DNA of 21,724 nt from Deltaproteobacteria bacterium (GCA_019309245.1 JAFDGP010000009.1:1-21724); one strand, 5' to 3'. Shown: positions 13,546 to 21,081, numbered from the stretch's first letter. The notes: generated from the sequence alone by a model not told the origin. A program made the numbers and translations.

Positions 13546-14592
13546 GTGCAAGATCTTAAGAAACGCCTCATGTCGCGGCCGGTTCAGGCCTGTGCCGCGT
13601 GCAGGATCGACTGTGGGGGCACCCTGGATATTAAGACATTTTATTATCCACTGCGTCATCTTTCACCGTGCACCTTCAATATTGCACTGGACCTTAAGAC
13701 CCGGGTGACCCTTCATCCCTTTGATTCCGGTCGGATCAAGATCTCTTCCACAGGGTTCGATACCGAGGTCCATCCGGCGGGCCAGGCCCCGTTTGACTCC
13801 CCCCTGGGGTTGATGTTTGCGGTTGCGGCGTGTTTTCACGTCGGTGGTGTGCATGTGGATATTGCATCTGAATCTCCACCAAGAAGCGCGCTCGGCGGTT
13901 CCTCTGCTGCGGCCGTAGCCCTGATCGGGGCCCTGTCCATGGCCCTGGAGGGCCGAGTCAGCCAGGAAAACACGGTTGTTATGGCCCATGCCATTGAAGA
14001 GGCCGTTGCCGGACTGCCCTGCGGCATGCAGGACCAGCTTGCCGCAACCTATGGCGGGGTCCACGCCTGGTATTGGCCCGGCAACCCCGATGATCCCCCG
14101 TTCAGGGGGCGCAAGGTGGTCTCGGAAAAGGACCTCGAGAGCCTCGAACGTCGACTCCTGGTAGCCTATTGCGGCGTGCCGCATGAATCCAGAAACACCA
14201 ATCGGAAATGGATCGAGGGATATGTGTCCGGACGCCAAAGACAGTATTGGGTCGAGATCGTGAAAACCACGAGGACCTTTGTCAGGGCCTTGAGTGTCAA
14301 GGATTGGACGTCGGCCGTTCACGCCATGAACAAAGAGGTGGAGCTGCGCCGGGAGTTGACCCCGGAGGTCTTTGACGAGGTCGGTGTGGCCCTTGTAGAG
14401 GCTGCCCGCGACGTGGATTGCGCCGCCAGGTTTGCCGGTGCCGGAGGAGGCGGATGTGTCTGGGCGTTGGGCGACACCGAAAGGATCGCCGAACTCAGAG
14501 TGGCCTGGACCAACACCTTGAGCCAGAGGGACGAGGCGGGCCTGTTGGACCCAAAAATTGATCGTAAGGGCCTCGAGGTAAGCTTCTATTGA
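13546..14592 (+). CDS. GHMP-family sugar kinase
   Basis: Cytosolic small-molecule kinase of 348 residues. The N-terminal GHMP domain has the phosphate-binding loop PPRSALGGSSAA at 111-122 (family form PxxxGLGSSAA), followed by GLPCGMQDQLAATYGG (156-171), which supplies the acidic residue near the active site. The C-terminal domain has the glycine-rich 'FAGAGGGGCVWALG'. The GMQDQ pattern resembles sugar kinases such as D-glycero-D-manno-heptose 7-phosphate kinase (HddA) and related fucokinase-type enzymes, but the exact sugar cannot be assigned. I chose the GTG at 13546 because GGGAG lies 8 bases upstream; longer versions from ATG 13459 or 13516 remain possible but lack a good ribosome binding site. 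No other sugar or LPS genes are adjacent. Confidence 0.8.
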   Translation: MQDLKKRLMSRPVQACAACRIDCGGTLDIKTFYYPLRHLSPCTFNIALDLKTRVTLHPFDSGRIKISSTGFDTEVHPAGQAPFDSPLGLMFAVAACFHVGGVHVDIASESPPRSALGGSSAAAVALIGALSMALEGRVSQENTVVMAHAIEEAVAGLPCGMQDQLAATYGGVHAWYWPGNPDDPPFRGRKVVSEKDLESLERRLLVAYCGVPHESRNTNRKWIEGYVSGRQRQYWVEIVKTTRTFVRALSVKDWTSAVHAMNKEVELRRELTPEVFDEVGVALVEAARDVDCAARFAGAGGGGCVWALGDTERIAELRVAWTNTLSQRDEAGLLDPKIDRKGLEVSFY

Positions 14593-14679
14593 CGATAGCA
14601 CCCCGGTCGGTTACAATAAATTTTAACTATAAATTGCCAATAGCCTGTTTTCCATCGACGAACCAAGGAGGACAATCTC

Positions 14680-15030
14680 ATGTTTGGGCTCGGTGTTCCG
14701 GAAATCCTGGTCATCGCCTTAATCCTGTTGCTTATCTTTGGAGCAAAACGGCTCCCAAGCATCGGCGAAGGGTTAGGAAAGACGGTTAAAGAGCTTCGCA
14801 ATATTAAAAAAGACATGAAGGCTGCCAAGGAACCGGAAAAGGGCAAGGTCCTTGAGACCGGTGAGTCCAAGGCCTCGGATGCCGGGGCCGAGGAAGGCGA
14901 TTTGGCAGACGCCATCCAAAAAAAGGTCACCCAAAAGGTAACGGATAAGGTCCTGGGCCAGGTCCCGGGAATCAAGCAAGCCAAACAACTTAAAGACAAG
15001 GCGGACAAGATAAAGAAGCTTGTAAGCTAG
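14680..15030 (+). CDS. tatA: Twin-arginine translocase subunit TatA/TatE
   Basis: A 116-residue Tat component that exports folded proteins across the inner membrane. It has the classic layout: short N-terminus MFGLGVPEILVIALILLLIFGA forming the membrane helix, the FGAKRLPSIGEGLGK hinge and amphipathic helix (20-34), and a charged, mostly helical tail. The FGxxxLP motif is intact. The MFGLG start favours TatA over TatB. The tail is somewhat long for TatA and ends in a lysine-rich helix. A very strong AAGGAGG precedes the ATG. tatC and tatB are not in the window. An AT-rich patch at about 14618-14640 (TATAAA) could hold the promoter. Confidence 0.93.
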   Translation: MFGLGVPEILVIALILLLIFGAKRLPSIGEGLGKTVKELRNIKKDMKAAKEPEKGKVLETGESKASDAGAEEGDLADAIQKKVTQKVTDKVLGQVPGIKQAKQLKDKADKIKKLVS

Positions 15031-15043
15031 TTTCCATCCATAA

Positions 15044-15334
15044 ATGGCCCTTTTTCCCCCGAGCGGCGTTCCAATTCCCCCCTGGTTTGTTCCTTCACAT
15101 CAGGCCTATCAGTGGCTCGAGGAGGTTCGGCGACGATGGCCCGATTATGACTTGGCCGTGGAATTTCGCCATATGCGCTGGCTTGCACCCGGACAAAGAA
15201 AAAAAAGCTTGACGTTTTTGATGGACCACACCATGACGGCCGTGATAATAAACGGCGCCGGTTCCTATGTGCGCTTTCATGGACGCAATCGCACCAACTG
15301 GTTCAAAAAACGCATTGAAACCGCTCAAAGATAA
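15044..15334 (+). pseudogene. Decayed DUF72 (YecE-like) gene fragment
   Basis: The 96-codon frame contains two DUF72 blocks brought abnormally close: 'IPPWFVPSHQAYQWLEEVRRRWPDYDLAVEFRHMRWL' (written here with interruptions: PPWF, LEEVRRR, YDLAVEFRH, RWL) and 'YVRFHGRNRTNWFKK'. In full DUF72 proteins (about 240-300 residues) these blocks are separated by roughly 60 or more residues, and about 100 residues precede the first. The N-terminal barrel, most of the middle and the C-terminus are missing, so this is a remnant with an internal deletion. No ribosome binding site is evident. Confidence 0.7.
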
Positions 15335-15351
15335 TTCGGAGGAAGACCATC

Positions 15352-15840
15352 ATGAAGGCCATAAGATTGATAGACAACCGGAGACGTGTCGGCAGGAGTT
15401 GTTTTGAAAATATCGTGCTCTCGGTCTTTCGGGTCAGGGCCGGCGTGGCTCACAAATGCACGCCATGGATCGTCTTGGCAGCCCTGGCCGGCGGCGCCTT
15501 CGGGTGCGCGCCGGCTGCCATTTTGGCCGGCGGCGTGGCGGGGGCCGCAGGGGTGGTATGGGTAAAAGGCAGCCTGGAAGAAACCCTCACCGTCCCGCTT
15601 GACCGGGTCCATCAAGCGGCCCTTGATGCAATCAAGGCCTTTGAACTCCCCGTTCAAAAGGACCGGAAAGACAAAATGAGTGCGGTCCTCGCCGCCCGGT
15701 TTGCAGACGGGAAACACTTGCAGGTCCAGCTGGTATCCCTTGCAGAATCGTCTACAAAGGTATCAATACGGGTCGGGGTTTTCGGCGATGAGGCCAGATC
15801 CCGCAGACTCTTAAAGGAGATCCAGCGGCGCCTGGAGTGA
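15352..15840 (+). CDS. DUF3568-family lipoprotein
   Basis: A 162-residue predicted lipoprotein. A hydrophobic stretch ends in AFGC with Cys52, followed by a small-residue-rich APAAILAGGVAGAAGVVWVKGSLEE segment and an alpha/beta domain of about 90 residues ('TVPLDRVHQAALDAIKAFELPV', 'VSIRVGVFGDEARSRRLLKEIQRRL'), which is the DUF3568 pattern. The N-terminal region before the signal helix is unusually long (about 37 residues), but the ribosome binding site (GGAGGAAG) supports the ATG at 15352. Function is unknown for the family. It is convergent with the SH3-domain gene, 21 bases away. Confidence 0.75.
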   Translation: MKAIRLIDNRRRVGRSCFENIVLSVFRVRAGVAHKCTPWIVLAALAGGAFGCAPAAILAGGVAGAAGVVWVKGSLEETLTVPLDRVHQAALDAIKAFELPVQKDRKDKMSAVLAARFADGKHLQVQLVSLAESSTKVSIRVGVFGDEARSRRLLKEIQRRLE

Positions 15841-15861
15841 GATCGAATGGTTCCCGAACCC

Positions 15862-16437
15862 CTAAAAAGACAGGCGGCGCCTTCTGGGAGGCTTGCCCAC
15901 GATAAGCCCGGCAACCAGGCCTGAAAAAAGCACCAGGCCGCCGGCGGTAAACCATTTTTTCCTTTTGGAAGATCTCAAGATATCATTTTCTTCGCTGAGG
16001 CGGTCAGCGTTTTTCTTGATGCGTTCGTACTCACTTCGTAACTGCAGCGCCTGCTCGCGCTCCTGCTGAATCTTTTCCTCCCAACGGCGGTCAATGGTCG
16101 CCAGTTGTTCTTTAAGTGCGGCATTTTGCTCCTTCAAGGCCCTGGCCTGTTCCTCCCAGGGCAAACGCTTGATCAAGTATCGGCTCAGGACCCAGCCCTC
16201 CAGGATACCGTCTTGGGCGTCAAGAAGCCGGACGCGGCTCCAGCCGTCCCGGCTTTCGTTAATCTCTACCGGCAAGCCCGAAGGGATGAACCGCAGGATC
16301 TTGTTTTCAATGCTCGGCCCCCTGCGGAGGCTGATTCGAAAGGAGTCCGTCACGTAAGCCTTGGAAGCCAGACCGTTCTGGGGTACAAATACAATGCCTA
16401 GAACTGCAAGCCCGATCACTTTCCAAAATCGACCCAT
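15862..16437 (-). CDS. SH3-domain envelope protein, TIGR04211/YgiM-like
   Basis: A 191-residue protein with a signal peptide (about 1-24, cleavage after GLA), a bacterial SH3 domain (about 27-90: 'AYVTDSFRISLRRGPS...GWSRVRLLD...GWVLSRYL'), a long charged coiled coil (about 93-155) and a single C-terminal membrane helix (about 162-180) ending in a basic PRRRR tail. This order matches TIGR04211 'SH3 and anchor domain' proteins, in which the SH3 domain and coiled coil face the periplasm and the tail is cytoplasmic. The ribosome binding site is AAGGAGGG 9 bases before the ATG. Ligand and role are unknown. It lies 99 bases downstream of the PilZ-like gene in the same direction. Confidence 0.85.
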   Translation of the reverse strand: MGRFWKVIGLAVLGIVFVPQNGLASKAYVTDSFRISLRRGPSIENKILRFIPSGLPVEINESRDGWSRVRLLDAQDGILEGWVLSRYLIKRLPWEEQARALKEQNAALKEQLATIDRRWEEKIQQEREQALQLRSEYERIKKNADRLSEENDILRSSKRKKWFTAGGLVLFSGLVAGLIVGKPPRRRRLSF

Positions 16438-16493
16438 CTCCTGTAGCCCTCCTTGCGCGTTGATGGTCTAAAAAACATCCAGATCAGAGTTGC

Positions 16494-16515
16494 CGGTCGG
16501 CCTCGAGGCCGGCCG
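16494..16515. repeat. 22-base near-perfect palindrome between PilZ-like and SH3 genes
   Basis: CGG-T-CGGCCTCGAGGCCG-G-CCG reads as its own reverse complement except for one pair. A T-run (minus strand) lies about 20 bases further on, too distant for a standard intrinsic terminator. It could be a weak terminator, an operator or an RNA stem. Confidence 0.4.
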
Positions 16516-16536
16516 ATCCCAAAACAGTTGCCCCTC

Positions 16537-16881
16537 TCAGGCCGCTGTCGTCTCGTCGCCCTCCAGAATCTTGAGCCCCACCAGATAGTGACCCTTGAAG
16601 CGCCCGTCTTCATCTTTGGTGATGTCTTGAATCCGGGTGCTCAAAGACTCCGGCGCATAGTCCTGTCCGGCGGAATAGTACTTGACATCAAACACGTGGC
16701 CGACCTTGAGCCAGGGCACAATCTCGGAATCCTCTTTGACCAGGACGCACAGGGGCTTTGTGCCCACATCCCAAAGTCTGAACTGATAGGCCGGCCCAAG
16801 GCCCTTGATGGCAAATTCTGCACTGTAATACTGCCGGTTCGGCCCTTGCCCGCGATCTTGCTTTTGCTGTGCCTTACGCAA
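16537..16881 (-). CDS. PilZ-like domain protein
   Basis: A 114-residue single-domain protein of mostly beta-strand character ('AEFAIKGLGPAYQFRLWDVGTKPLCVLVKE', 'LKVGHVFDVKYY', 'RIQDITKDEDGRFKGHYLVGLKIL'). The order resembles PilZ barrels (strand, DxS-like turn, 'G..F' region, 'VGL'), which in canonical members bind c-di-GMP. The canonical RxxxR and D/NxSxxG motifs are degenerate: RLWDVGTKPLC replaces D-x-S-x-x-G. Nucleotide binding is therefore doubtful. The start is a TTG at 16881, with AGGA upstream; no ATG is available in frame before a stop. The HD-GYP phosphodiesterase at 19564 gives a c-di-GMP context. Confidence 0.55.
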   Translation of the reverse strand: MRKAQQKQDRGQGPNRQYYSAEFAIKGLGPAYQFRLWDVGTKPLCVLVKEDSEIVPWLKVGHVFDVKYYSAGQDYAPESLSTRIQDITKDEDGRFKGHYLVGLKILEGDETTAA

Positions 16882-17230
16882 ACCTGATGTCCTAATCTTT
16901 TTTATTCAGGTTAACCACTGCCCCCTGCGTGTTTTGTCTTGGTACCGGCGCGTGTCCGGCCTCAGTTGACCGTTGCGGCCGGAAAATGAATCAGCAAAAT
17001 CGGTGCCAATACGGCCGGAAAGAGGCGCGGTCTGTCTTTGTCGGCCTTGCTTCAAGGAAAAAAACGATTTCTTCTTTTTAACGGGTCGCCCAAGGCAGAT
17101 GGTAAGCGCGCCTGATTTCCAGGTTACGCCCGGGACACAACCGGCCGGTGTTGATAACCCCGAATGTCAAAACTTTGACAAATCGGGGCCAATTGTGGCA
17201 TTTTTTGCCGTCTCAAACAGGAGACCATCC
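16882..17230. other. Divergent intergenic region
   Basis: The pseudokinase frame stays open back to about 16973, but AGGAG 8 bases before the ATG at 17231 argues that this region is untranslated. A perfect inverted repeat TGTCAAA-AC-TTTGACA lies at 17165-17180. Its right half provides TTGACA, a -35-like box, about 50 bases before the start codon. The short repeat CGGCCGGAAA occurs twice near 16975 and 17012. No RNA gene was recognised. Confidence 0.4.
17165..17180 (+). promoter_or_regulatory. Candidate operator overlapping a -35 box
   Basis: Perfect 7-bp arms TGTCAAA and TTTGACA with a 2-base spacer. The right arm contains TTGACA at 17175-17180; the matching -10 region is poor (CATTTT). The symmetry suits a dimeric regulator. 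The regulator is unknown. Confidence 0.3.
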
Positions 17231-18487
17231 ATGCACGAACCCAACCTGGCCGCAGAACAACGCATCCTGACAGACAGGGTCCAAAACGCCGGAGACTTTG
17301 CCGGCGCCTATCTGGCCGTGCGCGCTCTGCATGGGCATATCCGCAGGCACGGCCCGGCATGCGCCCCGGACACGGCAATCCCTTTGGAAAACCTTATTAG
17401 AGCCGACCGATTTTCTTCCGAAACCCAGGCCGTTTTCCTGTACCGCGAGGCGGCTGAAGCCCTGGTGACGCTGGTGAAAGGGGGACCGAAAAAAACCGTG
17501 GGACTGCGGGCGCTTAACGGACTAAACAGCCTGCTTTCGGCCACACGGGGACATCCCTTAAGGGCCACAGCCGAGGCCTTGGCGGCCCTGCCTGTTGCGG
17601 TTCGGGGCCCACGGGTTGAACAAAGCGAGACCGCCCCGACCATCCTTCCGGCCGTGACCTGGGCGGAGATCATCGCAAAGGCTGGCTGCCGAACCGCCGC
17701 CGAAAAACCGCGCCGTATCGGAAGAAGCCTGGTAAGACCCGGTCCGCACAAGGACACCCTGTTGGTGGTGAAATGTGCGCGCCATGCCGCGGATATCGAA
17801 TTGATACACAATGAAATCCGATGGATGGCATACCTTCGGGATCATCCCGAAGGCCTTTTGGTAAGATTTGATGTTCCGGAACCGATCCGGCCGTGCGGAA
17901 GCGAGGTCTTCGTATTGTCCGATGCCCCGGAAGAAATGAAAAAAACGCCTCCAGCTTCGCCAAACGGATGCTGTGGCATCGCCTTTGTCGCCCATCAAGA
18001 CTATTTCGTGTACCCCAATGCACACCACCTCGGACGGCGACCCGACCCCGAGTGGTTTCTGGGGGTAATCTGTCAAAACGCTTACCTGTTCGGCAGACTT
18101 TGCGCCCTTGGGATCGTGCACCAGGCCCCGATCCCCCTGTTTCACAACCGCGTCCAGAGCAACAGGCGTCAGGACCGCGGGCTTTACGAATGGCATCGCG
18201 GCGGCCGGCTGGATCGATGGCTCCATTCCTGCCGGCATCCCAACTTCGGCCCCACCGGCGTGCGTGACTTTGAACATTTCATGTCCTTTTCCGGCGCCGG
18301 CACCCCACTCTACCACCACATCGGCTCGCACCTCCTGGCGCTCTTGCTGACCACGGGCAGCTATTTCCGGTTCAAGGACACGGCCAGGATCGGCACGGAT
18401 CCAAGCGGCGCCCCGGTGGACGTCCGGGATCTCTTTGATCCGGAATTCTTCCAGCGCCTGATCGAGGCGGTTTTCGGCCAGTGCTAG
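17231..18487 (+). CDS. SidJ-like pseudokinase, N-terminal part before in-frame TAG
   Basis: A 418-codon frame ending in TAG at 18485-18487, after which the same frame continues for 133 codons. The first 150 residues are helical. From about 175 a kinase-like fold is suggested: VVK with Lys181, NEIRWMAYL with Glu195 (alpha-C Glu), 'GIVHQAPIPLFHN' at 294-306 where a kinase would have HRDxxxxN, and VRDFEHF with Asp346 in the DFG-like place. The catalytic HRD Asp is replaced, so it is a pseudokinase in the ordinary sense. I relate it to the SidJ-related pseudokinases of sulfate reducers from memory. In Legionella, SidJ is a calmodulin-dependent polyglutamylase. The ATG at 17231 is supported by AGGAG. 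Confidence 0.6.
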   Translation: MHEPNLAAEQRILTDRVQNAGDFAGAYLAVRALHGHIRRHGPACAPDTAIPLENLIRADRFSSETQAVFLYREAAEALVTLVKGGPKKTVGLRALNGLNSLLSATRGHPLRATAEALAALPVAVRGPRVEQSETAPTILPAVTWAEIIAKAGCRTAAEKPRRIGRSLVRPGPHKDTLLVVKCARHAADIELIHNEIRWMAYLRDHPEGLLVRFDVPEPIRPCGSEVFVLSDAPEEMKKTPPASPNGCCGIAFVAHQDYFVYPNAHHLGRRPDPEWFLGVICQNAYLFGRLCALGIVHQAPIPLFHNRVQSNRRQDRGLYEWHRGGRLDRWLHSCRHPNFGPTGVRDFEHFMSFSGAGTPLYHHIGSHLLALLLTTGSYFRFKDTARIGTDPSGAPVDVRDLFDPEFFQRLIEAVFGQC

Positions 18488-18889
18488 CATGGCTTTTCAG
18501 GCTGCCCCTACCACGGAAAGCTCCCTTTCGAGCCAGCTGAACTGGTCCGCCGGATGATCGAAGAAATGGGGGTAGATCGTCATATGGAGGAAATCCTGCG
18601 GGTCGCAGACCAGCAAGCCATGTCGGAAGAGGCCTTTGTCGCGTTTCTCATCGACCGGGGATACCCGGAACATGACGCTCGAAGCCTCAAAAAGGCAAAA
18701 CAAGACATCATCCTTCATACCGGACCCCACCTGGGGGGATTCAATGAGCGGGTGTCTGTTCCCGAGCTCATTGATGCCGTTTCCGCCATGTCTGCAAGCT
18801 GCATTGCGGGAAAATACGCGATGCAATCCCAGGAGGCCTCGGACAGCGTCCCTGTACCCCCCCAGCGCCCCCGGACAGTGCCTGCATAA
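18488..18889 (+). pseudogene. In-frame continuation of the pseudokinase gene after TAG
   Basis: Reading straight through the TAG gives 133 more sense codons (HGFSGCPYHGKLPFEP, then the helical 'RRMIEEMGVDRHMEEILRVAD' written here in part, and 'HTGPHLGGFNERVSVPELIDA') ending in TAA at 18887-18889. Composition and reading frame are continuous with the upstream part and look protein-like. No ribosome binding site precedes the first ATG (18554), so separate translation is unlikely. It is either the C-terminal domain lost to a nonsense mutation or translated by TAG read-through. Confidence 0.6.
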
Positions 18890-19023
18890 CCGCCGGGGTT
18901 CCGCGCCGGTCCGTCTTGCTGGTCTGTTTATTGCATGTCCATGCGGCCGTGCGACAGGCCGGCACGTGCCTCAAACGGCAGGTGTCTTTGCCCCATCCGA
19001 TCAGCGCGCCTCGTCCGCATTTG

Positions 19024-19092
19024 CAACACACTGCGGGCTTGCCCGCAAATGAATGCGCAGCAATCATGATGATATGGCGCAGAGGCGCCATA
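19024..19092 (+). promoter_or_regulatory. Cluster of hairpins upstream of the receiver gene
   Basis: Three structures occur close together: CATTTGC ... GCAAATG (7-bp arms), with an inner TGCGGGC-tt-GCCCGCA (near 19032-19047), and a 9-bp perfect stem ATATGGCGC/GCGCCATAT with loop AGAG at 19071-19092. No T-tract follows, so an ordinary terminator is not obvious. It may be a leader structure or transcript end between the pseudokinase and the signalling operon. Confidence 0.4.
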
Positions 19093-19177
19093 TACGCGAC
19101 CCGCGCGATGCGGTCTCCGACAAACACACGACGGCACGCGTACACCATGTTTTAAGAAAGGTTTCGGAAAGACCTTG

Positions 19178-19549
19178 ATGCAAAAGAAAGTGCTCATTGT
19201 TGATGATTCTCCCATGATCCGCCATGTGGTCAGCCAGATCGTCAAAGACTCCGGTTTCAGGGTCCTGGTAGCAAAGGACGGCAAGGAGGGCTACGACATG
19301 GCCAAAGGCCAGCACCCGGACCTGGTGATCATGGACGTCGAGATGCCTGTCATGGACGGTATTGAGGCCACAACGCTGATCACGTCCGACCCGGATACCG
19401 CCCACATTCCGGTCATGATCTTCACCTCACTGGGATGTGAGGACGATCTGCAACGTGCACAGGCAGCGGGGTGTCGACGGATCTTGAATAAACCCATTTC
19501 CAGGGAAACCCTCCGGGCCGCCCTCGAGGAAATACTCGGCGGCCCGTAA
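19178..19549 (+). CDS. CheY-like single-domain response regulator
   Basis: A 123-residue receiver domain with no output domain. The phosphorylation site is intact: acidic pair Asp9-Asp10, phospho-acceptor Asp53 (IMDVEMP), switch Thr83 and Lys105 (NKP). The ATG at 19178 follows an in-frame TTG at 19175; GGAAAG upstream suits the ATG. It lies 14 bases before the HD-GYP gene, so the pair is surely co-transcribed. It could act as a phospho-relay partner or regulator of that phosphodiesterase. No histidine kinase is in the window. Confidence 0.92.
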   Translation: MQKKVLIVDDSPMIRHVVSQIVKDSGFRVLVAKDGKEGYDMAKGQHPDLVIMDVEMPVMDGIEATTLITSDPDTAHIPVMIFTSLGCEDDLQRAQAAGCRRILNKPISRETLRAALEEILGGP

Positions 19550-19563
19550 AGGAGACCACCGAT

Positions 19564-21081
19564 TTGGATGCCACCACCCCATACCTGGCGGACACGGCCC
19601 CGGTGCAACGGGTCCTAGAGTATCTCAGGGACCAGCACGGCGTGAGCGCCGTTGTTGTGAACAGCCAGGGCCGGACAGTGCCTCTGGGGGACGGGCCCAA
19701 AGGGGCCCCCTTTCCCCACGAACGCGTCTATCCTTTCACGTTCGCCCACGATGCAGGCGGTATCCACTGCTCGGCGGCCACCCCGGCTTCCCTGGACAAG
19801 GCGGATCCGCATATCCGTATGTGTGTGGAGCTTCTAAGCGGCATGCTCGAACAGGCCCTGGTGCTACAGCAGACCACGGACGAGATGCTCCGGTTATCTG
19901 AACAACTGCATTTTCTGGTCGGCCTGGCCAATAAGGTCACCGGGCTTCACGATTTGAAGGACTACGCGACGGTTATCTTACGGGAGGTGTCTCAAGCTAT
20001 TTCCGCGGATAGCGCCTTTGTTTATACCGAAGGCAAGGGGGCCGAAAAGCTCAACCGGGTGGCGTACAACATGACGGAGCAACACGCCGTCCGGATTCGA
20101 CAAACCGCGGCGTTTGAGGCCGCCGATACCCGGCGCACCATCGTCTTTACGCTTGAAGACGGCTCATCGGTCCTGGTGACCCCGATCAAGGAAAAGGATC
20201 ATCAGATCGGCTACATGGCCTTTTTCAGACATCAAGAAAAACAGGTTTTTACAGCATATGAAAAACAGTTTCTCACCATCATCGACAACATCATCTCCCC
20301 CACCATGGAGAGCTTGAAGCTCTATGACAGCCTCCACGAACTCTACCTCAATACGGTCAAGGCCCTGGCCGCCGCCATTGACGCCAAGGACGAATATACC
20401 CACGGCCATTCTTTTCGGGTGGCCAAGTATGCTGTGGCGATCGCCAGGGAAATGAATATTACCGGAGACCAGCTCACCGACCTGGAAGTTGCCGCCTATA
20501 TGCATGACCTGGGCAAAATCGGAGTGCCTGAGAAGATCCTGGGGAAACCTGGAAAACTCACGGATGAAGAGTTTGACGAGATCAAGAAGCACCCCGTTCT
20601 CACCCACAAGATCCTTGAACCCATTGACCTGCCTGATCACATCGTAAACGCGGCGGTTCAGCACCATGAGCGCCTTGACGGCCGGGGATATCCCCAGGGC
20701 CTTACCGGAGAAAAGATTGCGATGTTCGCCAAGATCATTGCGGTGGCCGACGTCTTTGACGCCCTGACCTCGGCCAGGCCGTATCGGGATTCCATGACCG
20801 TTGAGGACGCCTTAACCATATTATATAAGGGTATTGACAAAGAGTTCGATCGCGACGTGGTCCTCGCGCTTATCTCCGCGCTTCGTGATGAGCAGCAAGA
20901 CGAAGCCCTGGCCAAGATTTATCCGACCCTCAAGTTCATCAATGTGGACCAGATGAACACCTTCTTGGTACAACTCACGCAACACTTGCTCCCCGGCCGC
21001 CGGTCCGAGCAACCTGTCACACCGGCCCCGCCTCCCAGGCCCGCCGACCAATCCCGGGGACGCGCACGGGCCGGCCTCTAA
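19564..21081 (+). CDS. GAF/HD-GYP-domain cyclic-di-GMP phosphodiesterase
   Basis: A 505-residue cytosolic protein expected to hydrolyse c-di-GMP. An N-terminal region (about 1-100) looks like a degenerate sensory domain joined by a helix to a GAF-like domain (about 115-250), then HD-GYP (about 257-445). Metal and catalytic residues are present: His278 and His282 region (EYTHGHSFR), HD at His314-Asp315, HHERLDGRGYP at 367-377, and ADVFDAL at 395-401. All motifs of an active enzyme are kept. The C-terminus is a Pro/Arg-rich tail. The start is a TTG at 19564 with AAGGAG about 9 bases upstream; an ATG at 19568 is out of frame. Confidence 0.93.
   Translation: MDATTPYLADTAPVQRVLEYLRDQHGVSAVVVNSQGRTVPLGDGPKGAPFPHERVYPFTFAHDAGGIHCSAATPASLDKADPHIRMCVELLSGMLEQALVLQQTTDEMLRLSEQLHFLVGLANKVTGLHDLKDYATVILREVSQAISADSAFVYTEGKGAEKLNRVAYNMTEQHAVRIRQTAAFEAADTRRTIVFTLEDGSSVLVTPIKEKDHQIGYMAFFRHQEKQVFTAYEKQFLTIIDNIISPTMESLKLYDSLHELYLNTVKALAAAIDAKDEYTHGHSFRVAKYAVAIAREMNITGDQLTDLEVAAYMHDLGKIGVPEKILGKPGKLTDEEFDEIKKHPVLTHKILEPIDLPDHIVNAAVQHHERLDGRGYPQGLTGEKIAMFAKIIAVADVFDALTSARPYRDSMTVEDALTILYKGIDKEFDRDVVLALISALRDEQQDEALAKIYPTLKFINVDQMNTFLVQLTQHLLPGRRSEQPVTPAPPPRPADQSRGRARAGL

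Noticed and set aside
13663..14601. 312-codon minus-strand frame opposite the GHMP kinase
   Set aside because: The plus strand carries the GHMP motifs PPRSALGGSSAA and the C-terminal glycine-rich loop; the antisense frame has none.
17190..17215. Sigma-54 promoter (TGGCA...TTGC) before the pseudokinase
   Set aside because: The GG and GC elements are separated by 8 bases; sigma-54 promoters need 10.
18485..18487. Pyrrolysine codon as the preferred explanation for the TAG
   Set aside because: Not adopted as the call: three other genes here end in TAG, and no pyl genes are visible. It stays as one testable option in the findings.
17558..18490. 310-codon minus-strand frame opposite the pseudokinase
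   Set aside because: No ribosome binding site and shadow-like composition; the plus frame continues coherently past the TAG.
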